Origin: AC-43 sp963728855
GTDB lineage: Bacteria > Actinomycetota > Actinomycetes > Mycobacteriales > Micromonosporaceae
DNA: 64,000 nucleotides
NCBI GenBank assembly: GCA_963728855.1
Contig: CAVSLN010000002.1
Location: forward strand, 248,001 to 312,000
Direction of reading: 5' to 3'
In this document: one piece after another, positions 26,002 to 32,579 of the stretch
Layout of the letters: each line of letters begins with the position of its first letter
Numbering within the stretch: the first letter of the stretch is position 1
Notes under the pieces: model-generated
Seen by the model: only the letters and a program-made list of their open reading frames with translations
Told to the model about the DNA's origin: nothing
Database searches by the model: none
Program-made: the position numbers and the translations under genes

Positions 26002-26076
26002 GTGCACACCACCCATTGCGTACCCCTGCGCTCTTGTCTTCCCGCCGTCCTCGCGGGACCGGCGGTCGATCGATGA
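26002..26076 (+). CDS. 24-codon ORF directly after the riboswitch
   Basis: GTG at 26002 follows AAGGAG at the riboswitch edge and starts a 24-residue frame, MHTTHCVPLRSCLPAVLAG and five more residues, ending in TGA at 26074. From there the same frame stays open to the hydrolase start at 26221 and through it. It could be a leader peptide, or the original start of the hydrolase interrupted by a single stop. Nothing beyond the ribosome-binding site and position supports translation. Confidence 0.4.
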   Translation: MHTTHCVPLRSCLPAVLAGPAVDR

Positions 26077-26220
26077 AGGCAGACTAGCGAGTCCGCGCTA
26101 GCGGTCTGTTGTATCTGCCCACCGGTGTCGTATCCGGCACCGCGCTTGAAGCATGCGCTGACTTTCCGCGTCCGGGTCCGGGCGCCGCTTCCGCATGCCC
26201 ATCGACGACCTGGAGACTGC

Positions 26221-26970
26221 GTGAAGCACCGAACCCTGCGCCGCCATACCGCCCGACACAGTGCCGCCCGACACAGTGCCGCCCGCTCCGCGCCCCGACG
26301 CGGCCGGCGTGTCCTGGTCGCCGTGACGGCCGGTGCGTTAGCCGCCGGTGGTACGGCCGCCTTAGCCTCCGGGCTCGACCAGCCCGCCCAGTCCCCGGCC
26401 CCGGTACCGGCCGCCGCGCTCGACCTGACCCGCGTCGACAGCGGCCGCGTGTCGCGCGACCGGGACCGTACCGCTCCCTTACCAGCCGCCTCGCCGGCCG
26501 CGTCCCCGGCCGCCTCTTCGCCGTCGCCGGCCCGGCCGGAGCCGGTGGCCGGGCTCGACCAGGCGCAGATGGACAACGCCGGCCTGGTCGTCGGGGTGGC
26601 CGCGAAGCGGGGCCTGCCGAAGCGCGCGATGGTCGTCGCGATCGCGACCGTGATGCAGGAGAGCAACCTGTACAACATCGCCAACCCGACCGTACCGGAC
26701 TCGTTGGCCTACCCGCACCAGGGCGCGTCCGTGGACCACGACTCGGTCGGGCTGTTCCAGCAGCGGCCCAGCCAGGGGTGGGGCAGCGTGGCGCAGCTGA
26801 TGGATCCGGTGTACTGCGCGGAGCTCTTCTACGACCGGCTCCTCCAGGTGTCGGGCTGGGAGTCGATGGCGGTGACCACGGCGGCTCAGGCCGTCCAGCG
26901 GTCGGCGTTCCCGTACGCGTACCAGAAGCACGAGAGCCGTGCTGAGGAGATCGTCAACACCCTGGCCTGA
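26221..26970 (+). CDS. secreted lysozyme/transglycosylase-like cell-wall protein under c-di-AMP control
   Basis: A 249-residue protein, paralogue of the one at 5478. A long basic N-terminus (RHTARHSAARHSAARSAPRR) precedes a hydrophobic signal segment (RVLVAVTAGALAAGGTAALA). After an Ala/Pro-rich linker comes the conserved domain with VVAIATVMQESNLYN (probable catalytic Glu) and DHDSVGLFQQRPSQGWG. It is expected to act on peptidoglycan outside the cell. GTG at 26221 has GGAG upstream. The riboswitch more than 230 bp upstream implies that expression follows c-di-AMP, which reports on wall and osmotic state. The frame is also open upstream of the chosen start. Confidence 0.75.
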   Translation: MKHRTLRRHTARHSAARHSAARSAPRRGRRVLVAVTAGALAAGGTAALASGLDQPAQSPAPVPAAALDLTRVDSGRVSRDRDRTAPLPAASPAASPAASSPSPARPEPVAGLDQAQMDNAGLVVGVAAKRGLPKRAMVVAIATVMQESNLYNIANPTVPDSLAYPHQGASVDHDSVGLFQQRPSQGWGSVAQLMDPVYCAELFYDRLLQVSGWESMAVTTAAQAVQRSAFPYAYQKHESRAEEIVNTLA

Positions 26971-26976
26971 CTCGGC

Positions 26977-27081
26977 TGTGCACGTACGGGCGCACGGAAA
27001 GCCAATGTGCACGTACGTGCGCACGGAACGCCCATGTGCACGTACGTGCACATGGGATATCGTTGTGCGCGTACGTGCACA
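26977..27081 (+). promoter_or_regulatory. four-site operator array of hipBA
   Basis: Four 18-bp palindromes of consensus TGTGCACGTACGTGCRCA lie at 26977-26994, 27006-27023, 27035-27052 and 27064-27081. Start-to-start spacing is exactly 29 bp each time. They end 17 bp before the hipB start, so they are the likely HipB operators. The even spacing suggests cooperative binding and DNA bending. The -10 and -35 elements must overlap this array. Confidence 0.85.
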
Positions 27082-27098
27082 ACGATAGGGAGGTGCCT

Positions 27099-27422
27099 GT
27101 GCGGATCACGGTCACCAAAGACCTGGGACGCTACGTCCGGGACCGTCGGCGGAAGCTCGACCTCACGCAGGTCCAGCTTGCCACCAGCGCAGGGGTCAGC
27201 CGACGCTGGCTGTCGGACCTGGAGGCGGGCAAGGAGACCGCGGACTTCGGCCTCGTGCTCCGTACGCTCCGGGCCCTCGGGGTGGTCGTCGACCTCCAGC
27301 CAGAGGAGCGCACCGGCCAGGTCGACCTCGATGCTCTCCTCGACCGGTACGGCACGCGCCCCGGTGACCTGGCGGACGTCGACCTCACGGCCGAGTCTGG
27401 CGACCCCGGCGGATCGCGATGA
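27099..27422 (+). CDS. hipB: HipB-type antitoxin, Xre-family DNA-binding protein
   Basis: A 107-residue regulator. The helix-turn-helix covers residues 5-60: RDRRRKLDLTQVQLATSAGV and SRRWLSDLEAGKETADFGLV, typical of Xre/HipB. An acidic, disordered-looking C-terminal tail follows. HipB binds HipA and represses the operon. GTG at 27099 was preferred over longer starts because those would run through the operator array; AGGGAGG lies 5 nt upstream. An in-frame GTG at 27093 is an alternative. The stop overlaps the hipA start (ATGA), giving coupled synthesis. Confidence 0.88.
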   Translation: MRITVTKDLGRYVRDRRRKLDLTQVQLATSAGVSRRWLSDLEAGKETADFGLVLRTLRALGVVVDLQPEERTGQVDLDALLDRYGTRPGDLADVDLTAESGDPGGSR

Positions 27423-28714
27423 GCGGGGCGGACAGGCGGTTGGCTGTCCTGCTTGACGGACAGCAGACCGGCACCGTTACCGAGGCCGACAACCGATTGA
27501 CCCTTGTCTACGAAGATGGCTATCGGTCGAGCGTGCGCGCGACGCCGCTGTCGCTGTCGATGCCGCTGTCGGTCGAGAGCCATGCCGACGAAGTGGTCCG
27601 CCCGTTTCTGTGGGGACTGTTGCCCGACAACGAGCAGGTTCTGGAGCGGTGGGCCAGGGGCTACCAGGTCTCGCCCAGGAACCCCTTCGCTCTGCTGCGG
27701 CACGTCGGTGCCGACTGTGCGGGCGCGGCGCAGTTTGTCCCGCCTGACGAGGCTGAAGGGCTTCTCGCCGGAAAAGGTACCATCGAATGGATCGATGAAG
27801 CCGAGATCGGGCGCCGGCTACGTACCCTCCGCAGAGACCCCACGGCATGGCACCTCTCCGCCACCGGACAGTTCAGTCTCGCCGGAGCACAAGCGAAGAC
27901 GGCACTGCATTTCGACCCGGACGGAGGCCGTTGGGGCGACCCACAGGGTGCCGTACCGACCACCCACATCATCAAGCCGGCGGTCACCGGCTTCGATGAC
28001 CACGACCTCAACGAGCACCTCTGTCTCCAGGCCGCCCGCGAGCTCGGTCTCAAGGCCGCCTCGTCCAAGGTGGTCAGCTTCGACGGCGAGCGCGCCATCG
28101 TGGTCGAACGTTACGACCGCCTCAGGAGTCCCGACGGAGGCGTCCAACGGATACACCAGGAGGACATGTGTCAGGCGCTAGGCGTACCGCCGACGGACAA
28201 ATACCAGAACGAGGGCGGGCCGTCGCCGGAGCGGATCCTGAAGTTGCTGGAAGAGTACGCCAGGCCCAAGCAGCGGGGCGGAACCAGGGTCCAGTTCGTC
28301 GAGGCACTCGCGTTCAACTGGATCATCGCGGGTACGGACGCGCACGCGAAGAACTACTCGGTGCTGCTGAGTGGCGCGCAGGTACGACTGGCACCGATGT
28401 ATGACGTCGCCAGCGCCCTGCCGTACGACGACATGTACCTGCCGAAGCTGAAAATGGCGATGCGCGTTGGTGGTGAGTACGTCATCAGCAAGGTCGGCCG
28501 CCGGCATTGGGAGCGGTTCGCCGAGTCGGTGGGCATGAGCGCCGAGGGCACCGTCAACTACATCGCGCAGATCGCCGGCCGGCTGCCGGATGCTTTCGCC
28601 ACTGTGGCGGGTTCGGAGGCGGTACGAGCCTTGCGGAGTGACCTACCCGGACGGTTGCTCGATCGTGTCGCCGCCCGAGCGAAGGCGTGCCAGGCGGCGC
28701 TCTCCGCACCGTGA
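27419..28714 (+). CDS. hipA: HipA-type serine/threonine kinase toxin
   Basis: A 431-residue kinase of the HipA family; E. coli HipA phosphorylates glutamyl-tRNA synthetase and causes dormancy. Key parts are all present: N-terminal HipA_N region (1-110), the Gly-rich loop SLAGAQAKTAL at 153-163 holding the inhibitory autophosphorylation Ser, catalytic Asp307 in GTDAHAKNYS, and metal-binding Asp329 in MYDVAS. No truncation is seen, so the toxin should be active. AT-richer codons near its 5' end and a stand-alone position between unrelated genes suggest acquisition. The E. coli target cannot be assumed here. Confidence 0.93.
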   Translation: MSGADRRLAVLLDGQQTGTVTEADNRLTLVYEDGYRSSVRATPLSLSMPLSVESHADEVVRPFLWGLLPDNEQVLERWARGYQVSPRNPFALLRHVGADCAGAAQFVPPDEAEGLLAGKGTIEWIDEAEIGRRLRTLRRDPTAWHLSATGQFSLAGAQAKTALHFDPDGGRWGDPQGAVPTTHIIKPAVTGFDDHDLNEHLCLQAARELGLKAASSKVVSFDGERAIVVERYDRLRSPDGGVQRIHQEDMCQALGVPPTDKYQNEGGPSPERILKLLEEYARPKQRGGTRVQFVEALAFNWIIAGTDAHAKNYSVLLSGAQVRLAPMYDVASALPYDDMYLPKLKMAMRVGGEYVISKVGRRHWERFAESVGMSAEGTVNYIAQIAGRLPDAFATVAGSEAVRALRSDLPGRLLDRVAARAKACQAALSAP

Positions 28715-28718
28715 CGGG

Positions 28719-29291
28719 TCAGGCCCGTACCACCGGCTCGCCCACCAGCTCGACCCCGGCGGAGCGCAGCTCCTCGATGGCGCGGTCCACGGTGGCCCGG
28801 GCGACTCCGGCGGTCAGGTCGAGCAGGACGGTCGTGGCGAAGCCGGCCTTGGCCGCGTCGAGGGCCGTCGCCCGTACGCAGTGGTCGGTCGCGATTCCTA
28901 CGACGTCCACTGTGGACACGTCGTGCGCGCGCAGCCACTCGGCCAGCCCGGTGCCGCCGCAGGACCCCTGGAAGCCGGAGTACGCCGCCTCGTTCTCGCC
29001 CTTGGTGAACACCGCATCGATCCGCTCGGTTGCCAGGTTGGGGTGGAACTCCGTGCCGGGCGTACCGGCGACGCAGTGCGCCGGCCAGCTGTCCACGTAG
29101 TCGGGTGTATCGCCGAAGTGCAGGCCCGGGTCGACGTGGGAGTCCTTGGTGGCGACGATGTGGCCCCAGCGCGGGGTGAGGCCGGCGAGCGCGACCGAGA
29201 TGCCGGCGGCGACCTCGGCGCCGCCGGACACGGGGAGCGAGCCACCCTCGCAGAAGTCGTTCTGTACATCAACGATTATCAATGCGCGCAT
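28719..29291 (-). CDS. pncA: nicotinamidase
   Basis: Converts nicotinamide to nicotinate in NAD salvage. The 190-residue protein has the catalytic triad Asp8 (LIIVDVQNDF), Lys97 (FTKGENEAAYSGF) and Cys138 (GIATDHCVRATALDAA). The metal site is formed by Asp50, His52, His58 and His72. Its length is that of the family. It lies 11 bp downstream of pncB on the same strand, so nicotinamide is turned into nicotinate and then into nicotinate mononucleotide by products of one transcript. It carries one exact GTCCANNNTGGAC motif at 28905-28917. Confidence 0.95.
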   Translation of the reverse strand: MRALIIVDVQNDFCEGGSLPVSGGAEVAAGISVALAGLTPRWGHIVATKDSHVDPGLHFGDTPDYVDSWPAHCVAGTPGTEFHPNLATERIDAVFTKGENEAAYSGFQGSCGGTGLAEWLRAHDVSTVDVVGIATDHCVRATALDAAKAGFATTVLLDLTAGVARATVDRAIEELRSAGVELVGEPVVRA

Positions 29292-29302
29292 GGGGTGTCA
29301 CC

Positions 29303-30583
29303 TCACGATGCGGATACCATGGTCACCGGGATCGCCGGGTCGCCGGCAGAGAGCTTGAGCCCCTCCCAAGGAATCGATATCAATGCGTCGCGCAGCCGCT
29401 CCCGGCTCTCGGCCAGCGTAGGCAGGTCGTCGACCAGTACGCCACCGACCACGAACTCGCGCTGCAGCAACCGGTCGCCGGGCTGCCAGTCGGGTACCCC
29501 CTGGGAGACGACGATCTCCTCGATGGCCGTACCCGTCGGCTTGTGCCGGCGGACCGCGGTCTTGCGCCCGCCCACGGTGGCCTTGTTCTCGCTGCGCTTG
29601 ACGACCGGCCGCCCGTCCACCTCGACCAGCTTGTAGACCAGATGGGCGGTGGGCGCGCCGGAACCGGTGACCACCGCGGTACCGGCGCCGTAGCTGTCGA
29701 CCGGTTCGGCGGCGAGCGCGGCGATCGAGTACTCGTCGAGGTCGCCGGAGACGATGATCTTCGTTTCGGTCGCGCCCAGCGAGTCGAGCAGCTGCCGGGA
29801 CTGCGCGGCAAGCACGGACAGGTCGCCGGAGTCGATCCGGATCGACCGCAGCTCCGGCCCGGCCACCGCGATCGCGTTGCGGATGCCCTGGCTGATGTCG
29901 TACGTGTCGACGAGCAGCGTGGTCTGCTTGCCCAGCGCGGCGACCTGCGAGGCGAACGCGGCGCCCTCGTCGTCGTGCAGCAACGTGAACGCGTGCGCGG
30001 CCGTACCCGTGGTCGGGAGGCCGTAGCGCCGGCCGGCCTCCAGGTTGGAGGTGAAGGCGAAGCCGGCGAGGTAGGCGCAGCGGGCGGCGGCCACGGCCGC
30101 GTCCTCGTGGGTACGCCGGGAGCCCATCTCGATGACCGGCCGGCCCCGGGCCGCGGTCACCATCCGGGCGGCCGCCGCGGCCACCGCGCAGTCGTGGTTG
30201 AGCACCGACAGGATCAGCGTCTCCAGGATCACGCACTGCGCGAAGGTGCCGGTCACGGTGAGGATCGGCGAGCCGGGGAAGTACAGCTCGCCCTCGGGGT
30301 ACCCGCTGACGTCGCCGGCGAACCGGTAGTCCGCGAGCCACCGCGCGGTCGGCTCGTCGACGATGCCGTGCCCGGTCAGGTACGTGATCTCCGCCTCGTC
30401 GAAGCGGAAGGCGCCGACCAGCTCGACCAGCCGGCCGGTGCCGGCCACCACGCCGTACCGGCGTCCGGTCGGCAGCCGCCGCGCGAACACCTCGAAGACG
30501 CACTGCCGGTCGGCGGTGCCGTCGTTGAGCGCCGCGCTCAGCATGGTCAACTCGTAGTGGTCGGTCAGCAGGGCGGGGGTCAT
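29303..30583 (-). CDS. pncB: nicotinate phosphoribosyltransferase
   Basis: Adds phosphoribose from PRPP to nicotinate (NAD salvage, Preiss-Handler route). The 426-residue protein begins TPALLTDHYELTMLSAALND and contains EMGSRRTHEDAAVAAARCAY, LVDTYDI and IRIDSGDL, which belong to the phosphoribosyl-binding barrel. The position next to clpS on the opposite strand matches M. tuberculosis Rv1330c-Rv1331. The ATG at 30583 forms the last link of a chain of overlapping tiny ORFs created by a 32-bp tandem repeat, so its translation may depend on ribosomes arriving from upstream. Confidence 0.95.
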   Translation of the reverse strand: MTPALLTDHYELTMLSAALNDGTADRQCVFEVFARRLPTGRRYGVVAGTGRLVELVGAFRFDEAEITYLTGHGIVDEPTARWLADYRFAGDVSGYPEGELYFPGSPILTVTGTFAQCVILETLILSVLNHDCAVAAAAARMVTAARGRPVIEMGSRRTHEDAAVAAARCAYLAGFAFTSNLEAGRRYGLPTTGTAAHAFTLLHDDEGAAFASQVAALGKQTTLLVDTYDISQGIRNAIAVAGPELRSIRIDSGDLSVLAAQSRQLLDSLGATETKIIVSGDLDEYSIAALAAEPVDSYGAGTAVVTGSGAPTAHLVYKLVEVDGRPVVKRSENKATVGGRKTAVRRHKPTGTAIEEIVVSQGVPDWQPGDRLLQREFVVGGVLVDDLPTLAESRERLRDALISIPWEGLKLSAGDPAIPVTMVSAS

Positions 30584-30672
30584 GCGACGATCCGCAAGCT
30601 CTCGTCGTTACTCATGCGCCGATCCGCAAGCTCTCGTCGTTACTCATGCGCCGATCCGCAAGCTCTCGTCGT
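30580..30672. repeat. 32-bp tandem repeat (nearly three copies) across the pncB start codon
   Basis: Units start at 30580, 30612 and 30644; the third is 29 bp long. They differ at one position of the first copy (GCGACG against GCGCCG). Each unit holds a CAT, so on the minus strand each brings an ATG in the overlap ATGA. Confidence 0.95.
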
Positions 30673-30685
30673 CGGTCACGGTCAT
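30580..30685 (-). CDS. chain of three tiny leader ORFs coupled to pncB
   Basis: On the minus strand, ORF 1 (30685-30644) encodes MTVTDDESLRIGA, ORF 2 (30647-30612) MSNDESLRIGA and ORF 3 (30615-30580) MSNDESLRIVA. Each TGA overlaps the next ATG as ATGA, and the last overlaps the pncB start. The GACGAGAG stretch inside each is only a weak ribosome-binding site. The chain could couple translation stepwise into pncB, or be a by-product of repeat expansion at a start codon. Expression is not shown. Confidence 0.45.
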
Positions 30686-30741
30686 CAGACTACGACCCAC
30701 CAGCGGCCGGCAGCGGGCGAGGTCGTGGCACGATGGGGGGT

Positions 30742-31032
30742 ATGACCGCGCCGCAGGTCGCACCCACCGAGACGCCGGATATCGAGGAAGATCCCGCCGC
30801 CGAGAGGCCGTGGGTGACCATCGTGCACAATGATCCGGTCAACCTGATGAGCTACGTGACGTGGGTCTTCCAGAAGCTGTTCGGGTACAGCCGCGACAAG
30901 GCCGAGAGCCTGATGCTCGACGTGCACCACAAGGGTCGGGCGGTAGTCTCCTCCGGAGTACGGGAGAAGATGGAGTACGACGCTTCGCGCCTGCATTCGT
31001 ACGGCCTGTGGGCCACCGTGAGCAAGGAGTGA
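30742..31032 (+). CDS. clpS: ATP-dependent Clp protease adaptor
   Basis: Delivers N-degron substrates to ClpAP/ClpCP. The 96-residue protein has an acidic flexible N-terminus followed by the ClpS core: PWVTIVHNDPVNLMSYVTWV (binding pocket for the bulky N-terminal residue), FGYSRDKAESLMLDVHHKGR and a C-terminal strand YGLWATVSKE. ATG at 30742 is preceded by GGGGGG and gives the standard length. Gene order pncB(-), clpS(+), DUF2017, mec, cysO, cysM is as in M. tuberculosis. Confidence 0.95.
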   Translation: MTAPQVAPTETPDIEEDPAAERPWVTIVHNDPVNLMSYVTWVFQKLFGYSRDKAESLMLDVHHKGRAVVSSGVREKMEYDASRLHSYGLWATVSKE

Positions 31033-31043
31033 GGCCGCCGTTC

Positions 31044-31544
31044 GTGAGCATGTTCCGTAGGCACGGTGATCAGTGCGTGGCCCGGTTCGCGGCCGACGAG
31101 GTGTCCGTCTTGCGGCAGGTGGCCTCCGAGGTGATCGGGCTGCTGACCGACGGGTTCGACCGGGACGACCCGGTGGTCGAGCGGCTGTTCCCGGACGGGT
31201 ACCGCGACGACCCGGAGCAGGCGGCCGACTTCCGCCGGTACACCGAGGGGGACCTGAAGACCGCCAAGATCGACCAGGCGGCCGCGATCCTGGCCGCGCT
31301 GCCGTCCAACGGCGGAGCGGTGGTACGGCTGGACGCCGAGGCGTCGGAGGCGTGGCTGCGGGCGCTGAACGACGTACGGCTGGCGCTCGGCGTACGGCTG
31401 GACATGCACGACGACACCGACCTGGTCGAGGAGCTGGACGAGGCGGTCATGCGCGACCCGACCTCGGCCCGGGTACGCCAGCTCACCATGTACGAGTATC
31501 TCGGCGTGCTCCAGGAGTCCCTGCTGGACGCCATCACCGCGTGA
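31044..31544 (+). CDS. DUF2017 family protein (Rv1332-like)
   Basis: A 166-residue helical protein recognised from its position after clpS and its text: FAADEVSVLRQVASEVIGLL, ADFRRYTEGDLKTAKIDQAA, LNDVRLALGVRLDM and YEYLGVLQESLLDAI. The constant pairing with clpS in actinobacteria suggests a role in regulated proteolysis, but none is established. GTG at 31044 or ATG at 31050 could be the start; the first lies 11 bp after clpS. Confidence 0.85.
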   Translation: MSMFRRHGDQCVARFAADEVSVLRQVASEVIGLLTDGFDRDDPVVERLFPDGYRDDPEQAADFRRYTEGDLKTAKIDQAAAILAALPSNGGAVVRLDAEASEAWLRALNDVRLALGVRLDMHDDTDLVEELDEAVMRDPTSARVRQLTMYEYLGVLQESLLDAITA

Positions 31545-31646
31545 GCGCAGCCGGAGCCGGGGTGTGGCGGAGGCGAGCACACGCCAGCGTGGCACGGCGT
31601 GAGCGACCGTGACCCGCGCCACGGGCGGCTGGACGGTCGGGGAAGG

Positions 31647-31652
31647 TAGGCT
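31647..31652 (+). promoter_or_regulatory. candidate -10 element of mec
   Basis: TAGGCT ends 8 nt before the GTG of mec and no ribosome-binding site is present, suggesting a nearly leaderless transcript for the mec-cysO part of the cluster. Confidence 0.4.
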
Positions 31653-31660
31653 TTACAGCC

Positions 31661-32161
31661 GTGCCGACCATCGGGCTGACCATCGACCGCGGGATCATCG
31701 CGGCGATCGTCGCGCACGCCCGCCGGGACCACCCGGTCGAGGCGTGCGGGATCGTCGCCGGCCCGGTCGGTTCGCAGCGGCCGCTGCGGCACATCCCGCT
31801 GGACAACGCCGAGGGTTCCGAGACGTTCTACCGGATCGACGCCACCGAGCAGCGGCGCGTCTGGGCGGAGATGGACGACCGGGACGAGGAGCCGGTGGTG
31901 ATCTACCACTCGCACACGGCGACCGAGGCGTACCCGTCCCGTACGGACATCGACATCGCTGGCTATCCGGACGCACACTACCTGCTGGTGTCGACCCGCG
32001 ACCCGGACACGGTGGAGATCCGCTCGTTCCACATAGTGGACAAGGCGGTGACCGAGGAGCCGGTACGGGTGGTGGACGCGACGGTCGACCCAGCCGCGGT
32101 CACGACGTACATGTTCGGGCAGAGCCCGACGACGGTCGACTACGAGTGTTCGGCCAGCTGA
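31661..32161 (+). CDS. mec: JAMM/MPN-domain metalloprotease acting on the CysO sulfur carrier
   Basis: The M. tuberculosis orthologue (Rv1334) releases cysteine from the CysO-cysteine adduct. The 166-residue protein has the complete zinc motif: Glu in HPVEACGIVAG and HSH-x7-S-x2-D in HSHTATEAYPSRTD. It lies 48 bp upstream of cysO and is followed by cysM, as in M. tuberculosis. Because the neighbouring CysO has residues after its diglycine, this protease may also have to trim the carrier before it can be charged. The start is GTG at 31661. Confidence 0.93.
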   Translation: MPTIGLTIDRGIIAAIVAHARRDHPVEACGIVAGPVGSQRPLRHIPLDNAEGSETFYRIDATEQRRVWAEMDDRDEEPVVIYHSHTATEAYPSRTDIDIAGYPDAHYLLVSTRDPDTVEIRSFHIVDKAVTEEPVRVVDATVDPAAVTTYMFGQSPTTVDYECSAS

Positions 32162-32209
32162 GCTGCCCGTTCCCCCTAGTCGATCGTTTCTGAGGAGTTC
32201 TGACCCACT

Positions 32210-32527
32210 ATGGCTATTGACGTTCGCATCCCGACCATCCTGCGCTCGTACACCGGCGGCGCGAAGGCCGTCCAGGGCAGCGGGGACACCCTCGCCGACC
32301 TGCTCGCCGACCTGGACAGCCGGCACTCCGGCCTGCGCGCCCGGCTGATCACCGACCAGGGCGGCCTGCACCGGTTCGTCAACGTCTACGTCAACGACGA
32401 GGACGTGCGCTTCCTCGGCGCGCTGGACGCGAAGCTCAACGACGGTGACACCGTGACGATCCTGCCGGCGGTCGCCGGCGGCGCGTTCGCCTTCGCGGCA
32501 GCCGCCGCGCTCGCCGGCCACCGCTGA
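32210..32527 (+). CDS. cysO: CysO sulfur-carrier protein (ThiS/MoaD fold) with C-terminal extension
   Basis: A ubiquitin-fold carrier whose C-terminal Gly-Gly is converted to a thiocarboxylate and used by CysM for cysteine synthesis. The 105-residue protein ends ...TVTILPAVAGG at residue 91 and then continues AFAFAAAAALAGHR (92-105). M. tuberculosis CysO ends at the diglycine, so this one would need proteolytic trimming before activation. Similar masked carriers exist elsewhere and are processed by JAMM proteases. ATG at 32210, with GAGGAG upstream. Confidence 0.93.
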   Translation: MAIDVRIPTILRSYTGGAKAVQGSGDTLADLLADLDSRHSGLRARLITDQGGLHRFVNVYVNDEDVRFLGALDAKLNDGDTVTILPAVAGGAFAFAAAAALAGHR

Positions 32528-32532
32528 GGCAG

Positions 32533-32563
32533 CCGCGGCGCCGCGTCCCGCGCGGCGCCGCGG
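32533..32563 (+). promoter_or_regulatory. perfect hairpin between cysO and cysM
   Basis: A 13-bp stem CCGCGGCGCCGCG / CGCGGCGCCGCGG with a TCCCG loop lies in the 52-bp spacer. No T run follows, so a full terminator is unlikely; it may protect or process the mRNA, or reduce readthrough into cysM. The cysM ribosome-binding site AGGGGAGG follows at once. Confidence 0.6.
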
Positions 32564-32579
32564 CCAGGGGAGGATCGTC

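Noticed and set aside
26977..27081. Possible short CRISPR array (four units, 29-bp period)
   Set aside because: The repeated part is a palindrome of 18 bp with 11-bp intervals, there are no spacer-sized unique sequences and no cas genes; it fits operators of the adjacent hipBA pair.
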